In this document: positions 1-5,021 of the stretch, one piece after another | Layout: every line of letters begins with the position of its first letter | Numbering within the stretch: position 1 is the stretch's first letter | NCBI GenBank assembly: GCA_030432015.1 | Contig: JAUIHJ010000628.1 | Coordinates: 1-5,021, forward strand | DNA length: 5,021 nucleotides | Direction of reading: 5' to 3' | Source: a bacterium | Lineage (GTDB): Bacteria > Planctomycetota > Planctomycetia > Pirellulales > Pirellulaceae | Translations under genes and position numbers: made by a program | The notes under the pieces: model-generated | The model's input: the letters and a program-made list of their open reading frames with translations, nothing else | What the model was told of the DNA's origin: nothing | Databases searched by the model: none

Positions 1-2
1 GG

Positions 3-197
3 AACGCGGAGGCAATCGACAAGACCTACCAGATGGATGATATCGACGAGCTGATCAAGAGTTCGACTTCCATCATGCCCGCCGACCTGCAGAAGACCAT
101 GACGGCCCGCGACCTGGTAGACGTTGTCGAATTCATTGCGTCCCTCAAGAAGGGCGGCAGCGTTGGCGGCAGGGTGACCGTTGAGTCGCAGAATTAA
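3..197 (+). CDS. C-terminal end of a cytochrome c / putative haem-binding protein (5' truncated)
   Basis: The frame is open from the window edge and ends at TAA 195-197, giving 64 residues. The visible tail contains DDIDELIKSSTSIMPADL followed by an amphipathic helix with DLVDVVEFIASLKK. This matches the pattern I know from the C-terminal putative haem-binding domain of large Planctomycetes/Verrucomicrobia proteins: a 'S-x-MP-x-x-L' turn, then a final helix ending 'DLVxYxxSL'. In that family the Met of the turn (residue 25 of the visible part, nt 75-77) would be the axial haem ligand. Such proteins are exported and usually fused to beta-propeller or PBS-HEAT domains. The CXXCH motif would lie upstream, outside the window, so haem binding is inferred. 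A short polar tail (GGSVGGRVTVESQN) follows the helix. The next gene starts about 610 nt downstream, so there is no sign of co-transcription with the Tad genes. Confidence 0.72.
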   Translation, partial: NAEAIDKTYQMDDIDELIKSSTSIMPADLQKTMTARDLVDVVEFIASLKKGGSVGGRVTVESQN

Positions 198-807
198 CAT
201 CCGTCGGCCGACCGCAGGCTCTGAAATGGTGCCCGGAAATACTGGGGCGAATTGCCCGTAATGAGGTTGCGCTCTTGAGCCGGGCAGCGGGGACAGGCAG
301 GAGCCTGGAGTGCAGACTGGCGCGGCAGCGGTATGAAGCAGCGAGCTGTTTCAAGTCGGGCGCGTCGCGCCTGGTCTAAGAACAGCGATGGCCGTGTGCA
401 GTTAGGCCCTGCTCAGGCGCCCGTGCGACGTTGCCAATGCGCGACCGTTGGGCAGAGGTTGTACCAAGCGGTGCGCCAAATGGGGCTGCTCGGGAACCGG
501 ACTCTCACTCAGGGTGCGCTGCATCAGATCACTGGATCTTGAGGGCGACGCCCGTCCCCTGACCGAATCGCCTTACGCAGGCCGCACATTCGGCGCATCC
601 GTCAGGCTTCCGCGAATTCCAGGGCCCAAGGTGACATTTTTCTACAGTCGCAAGACGTCATCACATGGGAACATAACGTAGTGTTTTACTAGCTCGATTG
701 TGCTGGCACAGGATGTCCGCCGGGCCGGTCAGGCGGGGCCCGCATCAGCGGTCTCCGGCAGCCGCGTCCCTGAGAATCAACCATGTTTTTCCGTCAATGA
801 CAGAGCC
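198..807. other. Non-coding stretch between cytochrome-like gene and Tad cluster
   Basis: About 610 nt with no convincing gene. Open frames of about 70 codons on either strand are rich in Arg, Cys and Ser and show no domain or membrane pattern, as expected of G+C-rich non-coding DNA. Small hairpins are visible: CAGGC/GCCTG at 294-307 (4-nt loop) and GGCGC/GCGCC at 359-371 (3-nt loop). Neither is followed by a T-run, so they are not clear terminators. The interval 631-690 is clearly poorer in G+C (24 of 60 by hand count) than its surroundings and is the likeliest place for the Tad-cluster promoter. I could not identify a good -35/-10 pair there. I saw no tRNA- or rRNA-like segment. Confidence 0.6.
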
Positions 808-1230
808 ATGATGTTGCAACGAACAAAAAAACAACGCTGTGCCGGACGCCTTCGGCGTGGCAATGCGGCCATCGAATTGGCGGTCATCTTGCCGCTGATT
901 TCGTTGATCATTTTTGGCTCCGTGGAAGTCTGTAGCCAAATTCACACGAAGCAGGCGATCGAGTCTGCCGCGTATGAATGTGCCCGCGTCGCGATATCGG
1001 CGGGGGCAACCAACGAGGACATCGAAGCCAAAATGAACCAGATTCTTTCCGCGCGCAATATCACGGGCGGCGAACTCAAAATGGTGCCAAGTGACATCGA
1101 GGACGTGGAACGCGGCGAGCGAATTCGAATCAAACTTTCAGCGCCGTCCAGCAGTAATTCAATGGCCCTGACCAGCTTCGTCAAGACCGGGGATATCAAG
1201 GCCGAATGCGTTATGGTGAAGGAACTCTAA
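808..1230 (+). CDS. TadE-like pseudopilin (first of two)
   Basis: A 140-residue protein with TadE family layout: a basic leader (MMLQRTKKQR...RLRR), a prepilin-peptidase site, one hydrophobic helix and a small periplasmic domain. The processing signature is RRG|NAAIELAVILP. Gly18 is at -1, Glu23 at +5, Pro29 at +11 and a second conserved Glu (Glu40) at +22. The helix spans roughly 23-42. After it comes the family's Ala/Tyr/Arg-rich helix (ESAAYECARVAI) and a beta-rich C-terminus. In known Tad systems TadE is a minor pseudopilin, matured by the prepilin peptidase and required for pilus assembly at the inner membrane. The start is ATG 808 or the adjacent ATG 811. Neither has a Shine-Dalgarno sequence. 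A GTG at 700 would add 36 residues of non-pilin-like sequence and is less likely. The next pseudopilin begins 63 nt downstream, so the two are probably one operon. The family call is strong; the role in a complete pilus is inferred. Confidence 0.87.
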   Translation: MMLQRTKKQRCAGRLRRGNAAIELAVILPLISLIIFGSVEVCSQIHTKQAIESAAYECARVAISAGATNEDIEAKMNQILSARNITGGELKMVPSDIEDVERGERIRIKLSAPSSSNSMALTSFVKTGDIKAECVMVKEL

Positions 1231-1293
1231 CCATCCGATCTCCCGAGTTAGACGATCACTGAACAGCGTCGTTTCACAGATGATTGGTAAGAC

Positions 1294-1713
1294 ATGCGCA
1301 GAACTCAAACAATGGCAATGCGAACCCGGCGTCGTCGCCGAAACCGTCGGCGTGGATCGGCGGTTGTCGAATTTGCGATCACGCTGCCCATCCTGATCAT
1401 GTTCTTGATTTTCATGTGGGAGTTCTCACGAGCCGAGATGATTCGCCAGACTTCCGCCACGGCTGCCTATGAGGGAGCTCGCCAGGCCATTGTCGTTGGC
1501 GGTTCCACGAACGATGTTGAACAAACCGTTACCTCGATCATGCAAGCCGTTGGGATCCGGGATGCGAAAGTGGTGGTGACACCCAGTGTCATCACCAGCG
1601 CAACAGCTGCGGTGGAAGTCACCGTCGACGTGCCGTTGGCTGGCAACGCCTGGATTACACCGCTGTTTTTCCAAGATATGACGATACATTCGACCATGAC
1701 TTTACTTCGATGA
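1294..1713 (+). CDS. TadE-like pseudopilin (second of two; TadE/TadF type)
   Basis: A 139-residue protein with the same plan as its upstream neighbour. The leader is extremely basic (RTRRRRRNRRRG, residues 10-21), followed by the cleavage motif G|SAVVEFAITLP. Gly21 is at -1, Glu26 at +5, Pro32 at +11 and Glu43 at +22, exactly the spacing seen in the first pseudopilin. The hydrophobic helix runs about 26-44. Next come a TadE-type segment (ATAAYEGARQAIVVGG) and a beta-rich domain ending LLR. Two TadE-class proteins in tandem are typical of Tad loci, where TadE and TadF are thought to act together as minor pseudopilins. ATG 1294 is preferred, but in-frame ATGs at 1312 and 1318 would still leave an adequate leader. 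Its TGA overlaps the next ATG (ATGA, 1710-1713), which suggests translational coupling to the VWA protein. Confidence 0.88.
   Translation: MRRTQTMAMRTRRRRRNRRRGSAVVEFAITLPILIMFLIFMWEFSRAEMIRQTSATAAYEGARQAIVVGGSTNDVEQTVTSIMQAVGIRDAKVVVTPSVITSATAAVEVTVDVPLAGNAWITPLFFQDMTIHSTMTLLR
1710..1713 (+). promoter_or_regulatory. ATGA stop/start overlap (translational coupling)
   Basis: The TGA of the second pseudopilin (1711-1713) overlaps the ATG of the TadG-like gene (1710-1712). No Shine-Dalgarno-like sequence precedes this ATG, so re-initiation by the terminating ribosome is the likely way the gene is translated. The overlap is seen directly; the coupling is inferred from the arrangement. Confidence 0.65.
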
Positions 1714-2909
1714 GGTGCGTAGTGAACGATTCCCATCCGGTTCGAGAGAATCAGGCACACAACAAGTCTGCAGTTTGGTGCCGTCGCCGACACACGGGAG
1801 GCCGTTCCCGCCGAGGCTCGATTCTCATCATGGCCCTCTTCATCTTAGTGGTCTGTCTGGCAGCAGCGGCGTTTGCGATTGACGTCGCCTACATGCAGCT
1901 GGTTCAAACCCAACTGCGTTCGGCAACCGATGCCGCCACACGCGCTGGTGCGCAGGCGCTCACGCAGGGGAAATCCCTCAACGAGGCACGAGATGCCGCC
2001 AAGTCCACGGCGCGAAGAAACTATGTCGCCGGCGACAAATTCATTCTGAATGACAAAGATATCGTGTTTGGAATTGCTGCCGAAAATCCGGAGAACCCAG
2101 GCGGTCGATACCTGTTTACGGAGAATCCCAACGTCGTCAATGCCGTCCAGGTTCGGGGCGAACGTACAGCGGCCTCAGAATCCGGAGCCGTGCCTCTGTT
2201 CTTCGGGAGCCGCTTGTTCGGGACCGGGCCGTTCGAACCCATCAAATCGGCGGTCGCCATGATTGCGGACCGTGATATTGTCGTGGTGGTCGACCGCACC
2301 ACATCGATGAGGACAGAAGATGGCGGCAGAATGCCCTCGTCATTGCAGTCCGCCTATGGCACGGATCCAACGTATGACGATGACGGTGACGGGAAGATGC
2401 GGCGCATTGAGGCGTTGAAAGTGGCTGTCAATGAATTCCGGTTGCTGGTGGACCGACTGCCAGGAGCGGAGCAGTTGGCTCTGGTCTCGTACTCCAAGAC
2501 GGGAGAAACCGAGTCCCCCTTGAGCCGCGATTTCACCGAGTTCGCCCAGAAGATCTACGAAATGCCGCTCAAATACGGTACGAATATCGGTGCCGGTATC
2601 GATGCCGGAATGGTTGCCCTGCAGGATCCATCGCGCGGACGTCGATCGGCGACGCCAGTCATGATCGTCATGACCGATGGACAGCATAACCGCGAGCGTG
2701 ATCCGGAAGATGCCGCCCGCGATGCCATGGCCGCCATGCCGCGGTTGACCATTCATACGATCACGTTCAGTGACGATGCGGAAAAGAAACGCATGCAGGC
2801 GGTGGCGGCGATCGGTAAAGGCCGGCATGTGCACGCCGCGGACGTGTCGGAATTGGTCGACAAGTTCAGCGACCTGGCTGTCTCCGCCGGCGTGAGCTTT
2901 ATCGAGTAG
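1710..2909 (+). CDS. TadG-like pilus-assembly protein with VWA domain and EF-hand-type loop
   Basis: A 399-residue protein. Residues 1-36 are a basic cytoplasmic leader ending SRRG. Residues 38-58 form one membrane helix, followed by AIDVAYMQLVQTQLRSATDAAT, the hallmark of the Tad/TadG N-terminal domain. Unlike both upstream pseudopilins, it has Met41 where Glu +5 would be, so it is probably a membrane anchor rather than a processed pilin. Residues 85-187 form a beta-rich linker domain. Residues about 188-395 form a VWA domain with a full MIDAS: Asp195-x-Thr197-x-Ser199 (DRTTS), Thr291 (YGTNIG) and Asp323 (MTDG). Between the first and second MIDAS elements, residues 223-234 (DDDGDGKMRRIE) match a 12-residue EF-hand calcium loop. 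Most of the protein should lie outside the inner membrane. In known Tad systems TadG anchors or stabilises the apparatus; adhesion or calcium sensing here is inference. Translation is probably coupled to the upstream gene by ATGA, with no Shine-Dalgarno sequence seen. A GTG at 1722 is an alternative start. Confidence 0.88.
   Translation: MRCVVNDSHPVRENQAHNKSAVWCRRRHTGGRSRRGSILIMALFILVVCLAAAAFAIDVAYMQLVQTQLRSATDAATRAGAQALTQGKSLNEARDAAKSTARRNYVAGDKFILNDKDIVFGIAAENPENPGGRYLFTENPNVVNAVQVRGERTAASESGAVPLFFGSRLFGTGPFEPIKSAVAMIADRDIVVVVDRTTSMRTEDGGRMPSSLQSAYGTDPTYDDDGDGKMRRIEALKVAVNEFRLLVDRLPGAEQLALVSYSKTGETESPLSRDFTEFAQKIYEMPLKYGTNIGAGIDAGMVALQDPSRGRRSATPVMIVMTDGQHNRERDPEDAARDAMAAMPRLTIHTITFSDDAEKKRMQAVAAIGKGRHVHAADVSELVDKFSDLAVSAGVSFIE
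2376..2411 (+). other. EF-hand-type calcium loop inside the VWA domain
   Basis: Residues 223-234 of the TadG-like protein read DDDGDGKMRRIE. This fits the canonical EF-hand loop: Asp at 1, 3 and 5, Gly at 6, a hydrophobic residue (Met) at 8 and Glu at 12. The following ALKVAVNEFRLLVDRL is helical, as an exiting helix would be. The preceding segment (SAYGTDPTY) is not clearly helical, so this may be an isolated calcium loop of the kind seen in dockerins or PilY1-type proteins rather than a full helix-loop-helix. The motif is seen in the sequence; calcium binding is inferred. Confidence 0.6.
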
Positions 2910-2975
2910 CGGTCGCTGGTGCCGCGGACGTTGCTAAATAGCCGAGCGCGATTCAGAAGTGCGCACCCCGTCAGC

Positions 2976-3052
2976 GGGACAGGCACCTTTTTCGCCGACC
3001 GGCCGTTGTTCCGCAGCTGAATCGAATGGGCGGCGAAAAACGAGCCGGTCCC
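2976..3052. repeat. Imperfect inverted repeat, REP/REPIN-like (22-nt arms, 33-nt spacer)
   Basis: The left arm is 2976-2997 and the right arm 3031-3052. The reverse complement of the right arm matches the left arm at 19 of 22 positions. Both share GGGAC at the outer end, GGC in the middle and a perfect 10-nt inner block TTTTTCGCCG; mismatches are at arm positions 6, 10 and 12. The 33-nt spacer contains small palindromes (CGGCCG, CAGCTG). Two diverged, oppositely oriented palindromic units with a short spacer in an intergenic gap is the arrangement of REP pairs (REPINs), which are mobilised in trans by REP-associated tyrosine transposases. No transposase or target-site duplication is visible here. 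A long transcriptional hairpin is an alternative role. The repeat is seen directly; the class is inferred. Confidence 0.7.
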
Positions 3053-3286
3053 GGATTGTCGCCGAAGTGCACTCGGTCATTTAGTCGCCTCCGCCGTGTG
3101 TGGATGCGGTGCGATCCGACGTAACCAATGCGTTCGCGAAGGCCCCGAGGCGGCTGCATGACACGTCTGTGGCGGTCAACCACGGGCCGCGTCCAGGAAC
3201 ATCGCGGTGGGTTACACGTTGCCAGTTTCGCCCTCATGTTGAATTTGACGCGGCCCTCGCGCGTGCGCGCAGCGAATGCGCGACGA

Positions 3287-3316
3287 TTGCTTGTGGCCTG
3301 CGAATTGCCCTACACT
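3287..3316 (+). promoter_or_regulatory. Possible sigma-70-type promoter for the GH105-like gene
   Basis: TTGCTT (3287-3292) and TACACT (3311-3316) are separated by 18 nt. They match the bacterial housekeeping consensus at 3/6 and 4/6 positions. The pair lies upstream of the candidate starts at 3417 and 3555. The match is weak enough to occur by chance, so this is only the best candidate seen in the gap. Confidence 0.2.
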
Positions 3317-3554
3317 GGTGACGTGTCCGGGGCTGGCTGTGGCGCCACATGCGCCGTTGGCGTGTCACGCCGTCCCTGCTTTCTTCTCGGTTATCATTTT
3401 CTGAGCGGTGATTGCGATGTTGCTCACGTACATGTCCTGTCGTCAGCGGTGCCCGCTTGGCGGCGCGAGGGAATTAACGGGCGCTGCCTGGACCTCAACC
3501 TGCCCCTTGCCGGCACATGGGCGAGGGAACCGGCCGACGGTTGTTTCCCTCACG

Positions 3555-5021
3555 ATGCTTACCGGCTATGCACTACTGTTGCTTGCGACAAGCGGGCTCG
3601 GCGACGACGCGGCGCGTAAACCCGCCCCCAGTGCCATCGCACCGGCGGTCGCGTTCCCCAACGTCGTCCGTTCGGCCATCGGTGTGACGCGGGCGGGAAC
3701 ACGGATCGACCTGTTTCTCCAGGAAGAAGATCTTGACCTCAAGACCGACAAGATGCGGCTGGTCTTGATCGGCGGTCTCGATGGTGATCGGCACAGTGTC
3801 GATGCGGTGATCGAGACCCTGCGCTGGTTTCATGACCTCGGCGCGAGCCACGCCTTCAGGCAACGGTTCACGGTCTCCGCCATTCCGTGCGCCAATCCGG
3901 CCGCGTTGCCGATGTCCGGCGGCGACCAGCCAGGACGCGATATAAGCTTCAACTATCCGCCGGCGGGAACGGCCTACCACGACCAGCGGTACCCAGATGA
4001 AGCGGCCTACCTGTGGCGGTGGCTGGGAATGCACGCGCCGGATTTGGTCATCGACCTGCGGGTCGCCCCCGAGCTGGCATGGCAGGTGCCGGAGGCTGCC
4101 AAAGCGTCGTCGGTGCTGGACCTCGATGCGGCATCGACGGTCGATACCAGCGGAGATCTGGTGGTGGAACTCGGCCGACACGATGTTTGCCTGACCGGCT
4201 CGATCCCCGCGATACGATTGCAGACGCCTGCCGCCGATGTGACCGCCCAGATGAAGTTGCTGTTGGCACAGCTCGACCGCGCCCCCCAACGCCGCCCGTC
4301 TGCCGCCAGGCTCGCCCTGCTGCAGCGTCTCGATCGCACACCAGCCGAGGTGGCAGAGCAGTTGGCAAAGCACTATGGCCACGACTTGCAACAAGTCGTC
4401 TACATTCCGGCCGTCGCATTGATTGGGCAATTGCGGCTGCGTGGTGCAGAACGCGACCAGCGATTGCAAGCGGTCAAGCGCATTGTGAAGCCGTACGTCG
4501 ACGGCAGTAAGTCGGCGGTGCCGACCAATGGAAGCGGGTTGTCCGGCCATCTGATCTTTACGGAACTCGCCGGCCGGAGCGAAGGCGCCGAACATGCCCG
4601 GTACCTGGAACTTGCCCGGGTCGCCGCGGACATGGCGTTCGATGCCGACGGCGCGACCAAGTCGATCATGCCGTTCCACAGCGAGATGAGTGACGCCGCA
4701 TTCATGGGCGGGCCGATTTTGTCGGGTGTCGGCCGGTTGTCGCAGGACGACCGCTACTTCGCGGCGTGTGCGAGGCACCTTCAAACTGTGCGAGACCTCG
4801 ACTTGCGCCCCGACGGCCTTTACCGTCATTCACCGTTGGACGAAGCCGCTTGGGGGCGGGGTAACGGGTTTCCAGCCCTGGGACTGGCGCTGTGCTTGTC
4901 CGATTTCCCGGTTGCTCACCCGCAGCGAGCACGGCTGTTGGAAGCGTTTCAACAGCATTGCCGCGCACTGGTGGCCCATCAAGATCCGACCGGTTGTTGG
5001 CATCAAGTGATCGATCGGCCC
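3555..5021 (+). CDS. Exported protein with degenerate M14-like domain and GH88/GH105-like glycosidase domain (3' truncated)
   Basis: The frame is open from a TGA at 3402-3404 to the window edge, giving 489 residues from ATG 3555. Residues 1-16 (MLTGYALLLLATSGLG) look like a short signal-peptide core. Residues about 68-170 follow the M14 carboxypeptidase layout: strand plus GGLDGDRHS (canonical GGxHGDE), CANPAAL (NPDG region), RDISFNYPP (DLNRNFP region) and APDLVIDLR (canonical xDLH). All three zinc ligands appear changed (His to Asp76, Glu to Arg79, His to Arg169), so peptidase activity is unlikely. From about 260 the helical (alpha/alpha)6-type region resembles GH88/GH105 unsaturated glycuronyl hydrolases: SDAAFM with candidate catalytic Asp380, DGLYRHS (420-426), WGRGNGF (433-439) and GCWHQVID (480-487). 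Such enzymes remove unsaturated uronic acids from lyase-degraded pectin or other polyanionic sugars. The start is uncertain: ATG 3417, ATG 3432 or TTG 3507 are in frame, and TTG 3507 would supply positive charge before the hydrophobic core. No clear Shine-Dalgarno sequence. The stop lies beyond the window. Confidence 0.8.
   Translation, partial: MLTGYALLLLATSGLGDDAARKPAPSAIAPAVAFPNVVRSAIGVTRAGTRIDLFLQEEDLDLKTDKMRLVLIGGLDGDRHSVDAVIETLRWFHDLGASHAFRQRFTVSAIPCANPAALPMSGGDQPGRDISFNYPPAGTAYHDQRYPDEAAYLWRWLGMHAPDLVIDLRVAPELAWQVPEAAKASSVLDLDAASTVDTSGDLVVELGRHDVCLTGSIPAIRLQTPAADVTAQMKLLLAQLDRAPQRRPSAARLALLQRLDRTPAEVAEQLAKHYGHDLQQVVYIPAVALIGQLRLRGAERDQRLQAVKRIVKPYVDGSKSAVPTNGSGLSGHLIFTELAGRSEGAEHARYLELARVAADMAFDADGATKSIMPFHSEMSDAAFMGGPILSGVGRLSQDDRYFAACARHLQTVRDLDLRPDGLYRHSPLDEAAWGRGNGFPALGLALCLSDFPVAHPQRARLLEAFQQHCRALVAHQDPTGCWHQVIDRP

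Larger units (their letters stand above)
2910..3554. other. Non-coding stretch between Tad cluster and GH105-like gene
   Basis: About 645 nt. The one clear structure is the inverted repeat at 2976-3052. The rest carries only short open frames rich in Arg and Cys with no recognisable domain. The + strand frame from 3128 to 3619 overlaps the start of the real downstream gene in a different phase and is judged spurious. No hairpin with a T-run that would serve as a standard terminator for the Tad cluster was found, although the inverted repeat could contribute. If the downstream gene begins at ATG 3417 rather than 3555, this stretch ends at 3416. Confidence 0.55.

Noticed and set aside
359..371. 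Hairpin as terminator of the cytochrome-like gene
   Set aside because: The GGCGC/GCGCC stem is short, lies more than 160 nt after the stop codon and is not followed by a T-run.
333..681. Two overlapping short open frames of 69 and 77 codons
   Set aside because: No ribosome binding site, domain or membrane segment is visible. The composition resembles translated non-coding G+C-rich DNA, and the two frames compete for the same bases.
704..720. Possible sigma-54 promoter (TGGCAC)
   Set aside because: The -24 half matches perfectly, but the -12 position has CC where the invariant GC should be, so it is probably a chance match.
2340..2834. Open frame of 164 codons on the - strand
   Set aside because: It lies fully inside the VWA-encoding part of the TadG-like gene, antisense to intact MIDAS motifs, and has no independent support.
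3128..3619. Open frame of 163 codons on the + strand
   Set aside because: It is rich in Cys and Arg with no recognisable domain, spans a non-coding gap and overlaps the start of the real downstream gene in another phase.
4013..4510. Open frame of 165 codons on the + strand
   Set aside because: It is an alternative phase within the GH105-like gene with an Arg/Ala/Gly/Pro-rich product and no domain pattern.
3573..4829. Open frame of 418 codons on the - strand
   Set aside because: It is antisense to a + strand frame with GH105 and M14-like motifs. Its own translation has no domain, signal or membrane pattern and is biased to His/Arg/Gln, as expected of a G+C-rich shadow frame.

Overview
The window looks like a piece of planctomycete chromosome (Pirellula-type, moderately high G+C). 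Three things point there. The C-terminus entering at the left edge resembles the putative haem-binding tail found on large Planctomycetes/Verrucomicrobia cytochrome c proteins. Pseudopilin genes are followed by a Tad protein with a von Willebrand A (VWA) domain. Gene starts have weak or no Shine-Dalgarno sequences, with long non-coding gaps between transcription units. Species-level assignment is not possible from the sequence alone.

Layout, left to right, all genes on the + strand: (1) 3-197, the 3' end of a cytochrome-like gene; (2) 198-807, about 610 nt with no credible gene; (3) 808-2909, a compact three-gene cluster of two TadE-type pseudopilins and a TadG-like protein carrying a VWA domain, the last two genes overlapping by ATGA; (4) 2910-3554, a second non-coding stretch containing a 77-nt imperfect inverted repeat (2976-3052) with REP/REPIN-like architecture; (5) from about 3555 to the right edge, a large 3'-truncated gene (489 codons visible).

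The three Tad genes probably make minor components of a Tad/Flp-type pilus or related surface apparatus. Both pseudopilins keep the prepilin-peptidase signature (Gly, then Glu at +5). The TadG-like protein has an intact metal-binding (MIDAS) site and, inserted in its VWA domain, a textbook 12-residue EF-hand-type calcium loop. None of the motor, secretin or ATPase genes of a Tad system lie in the window.

The right-hand gene encodes a probable exported protein. Its N-terminal half has an M14 carboxypeptidase-like layout in which all three zinc ligands appear replaced. Its C-terminal half resembles a GH88/GH105 unsaturated glycuronyl hydrolase with the catalytic Asp retained. It is easy to overlook because it runs off the window without a stop codon and a long antisense open frame (3573-4829, - strand) lies over it. 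This pseudo-peptidase plus glycosidase combination, the calcium loop and the inverted repeat are the most interesting signals.
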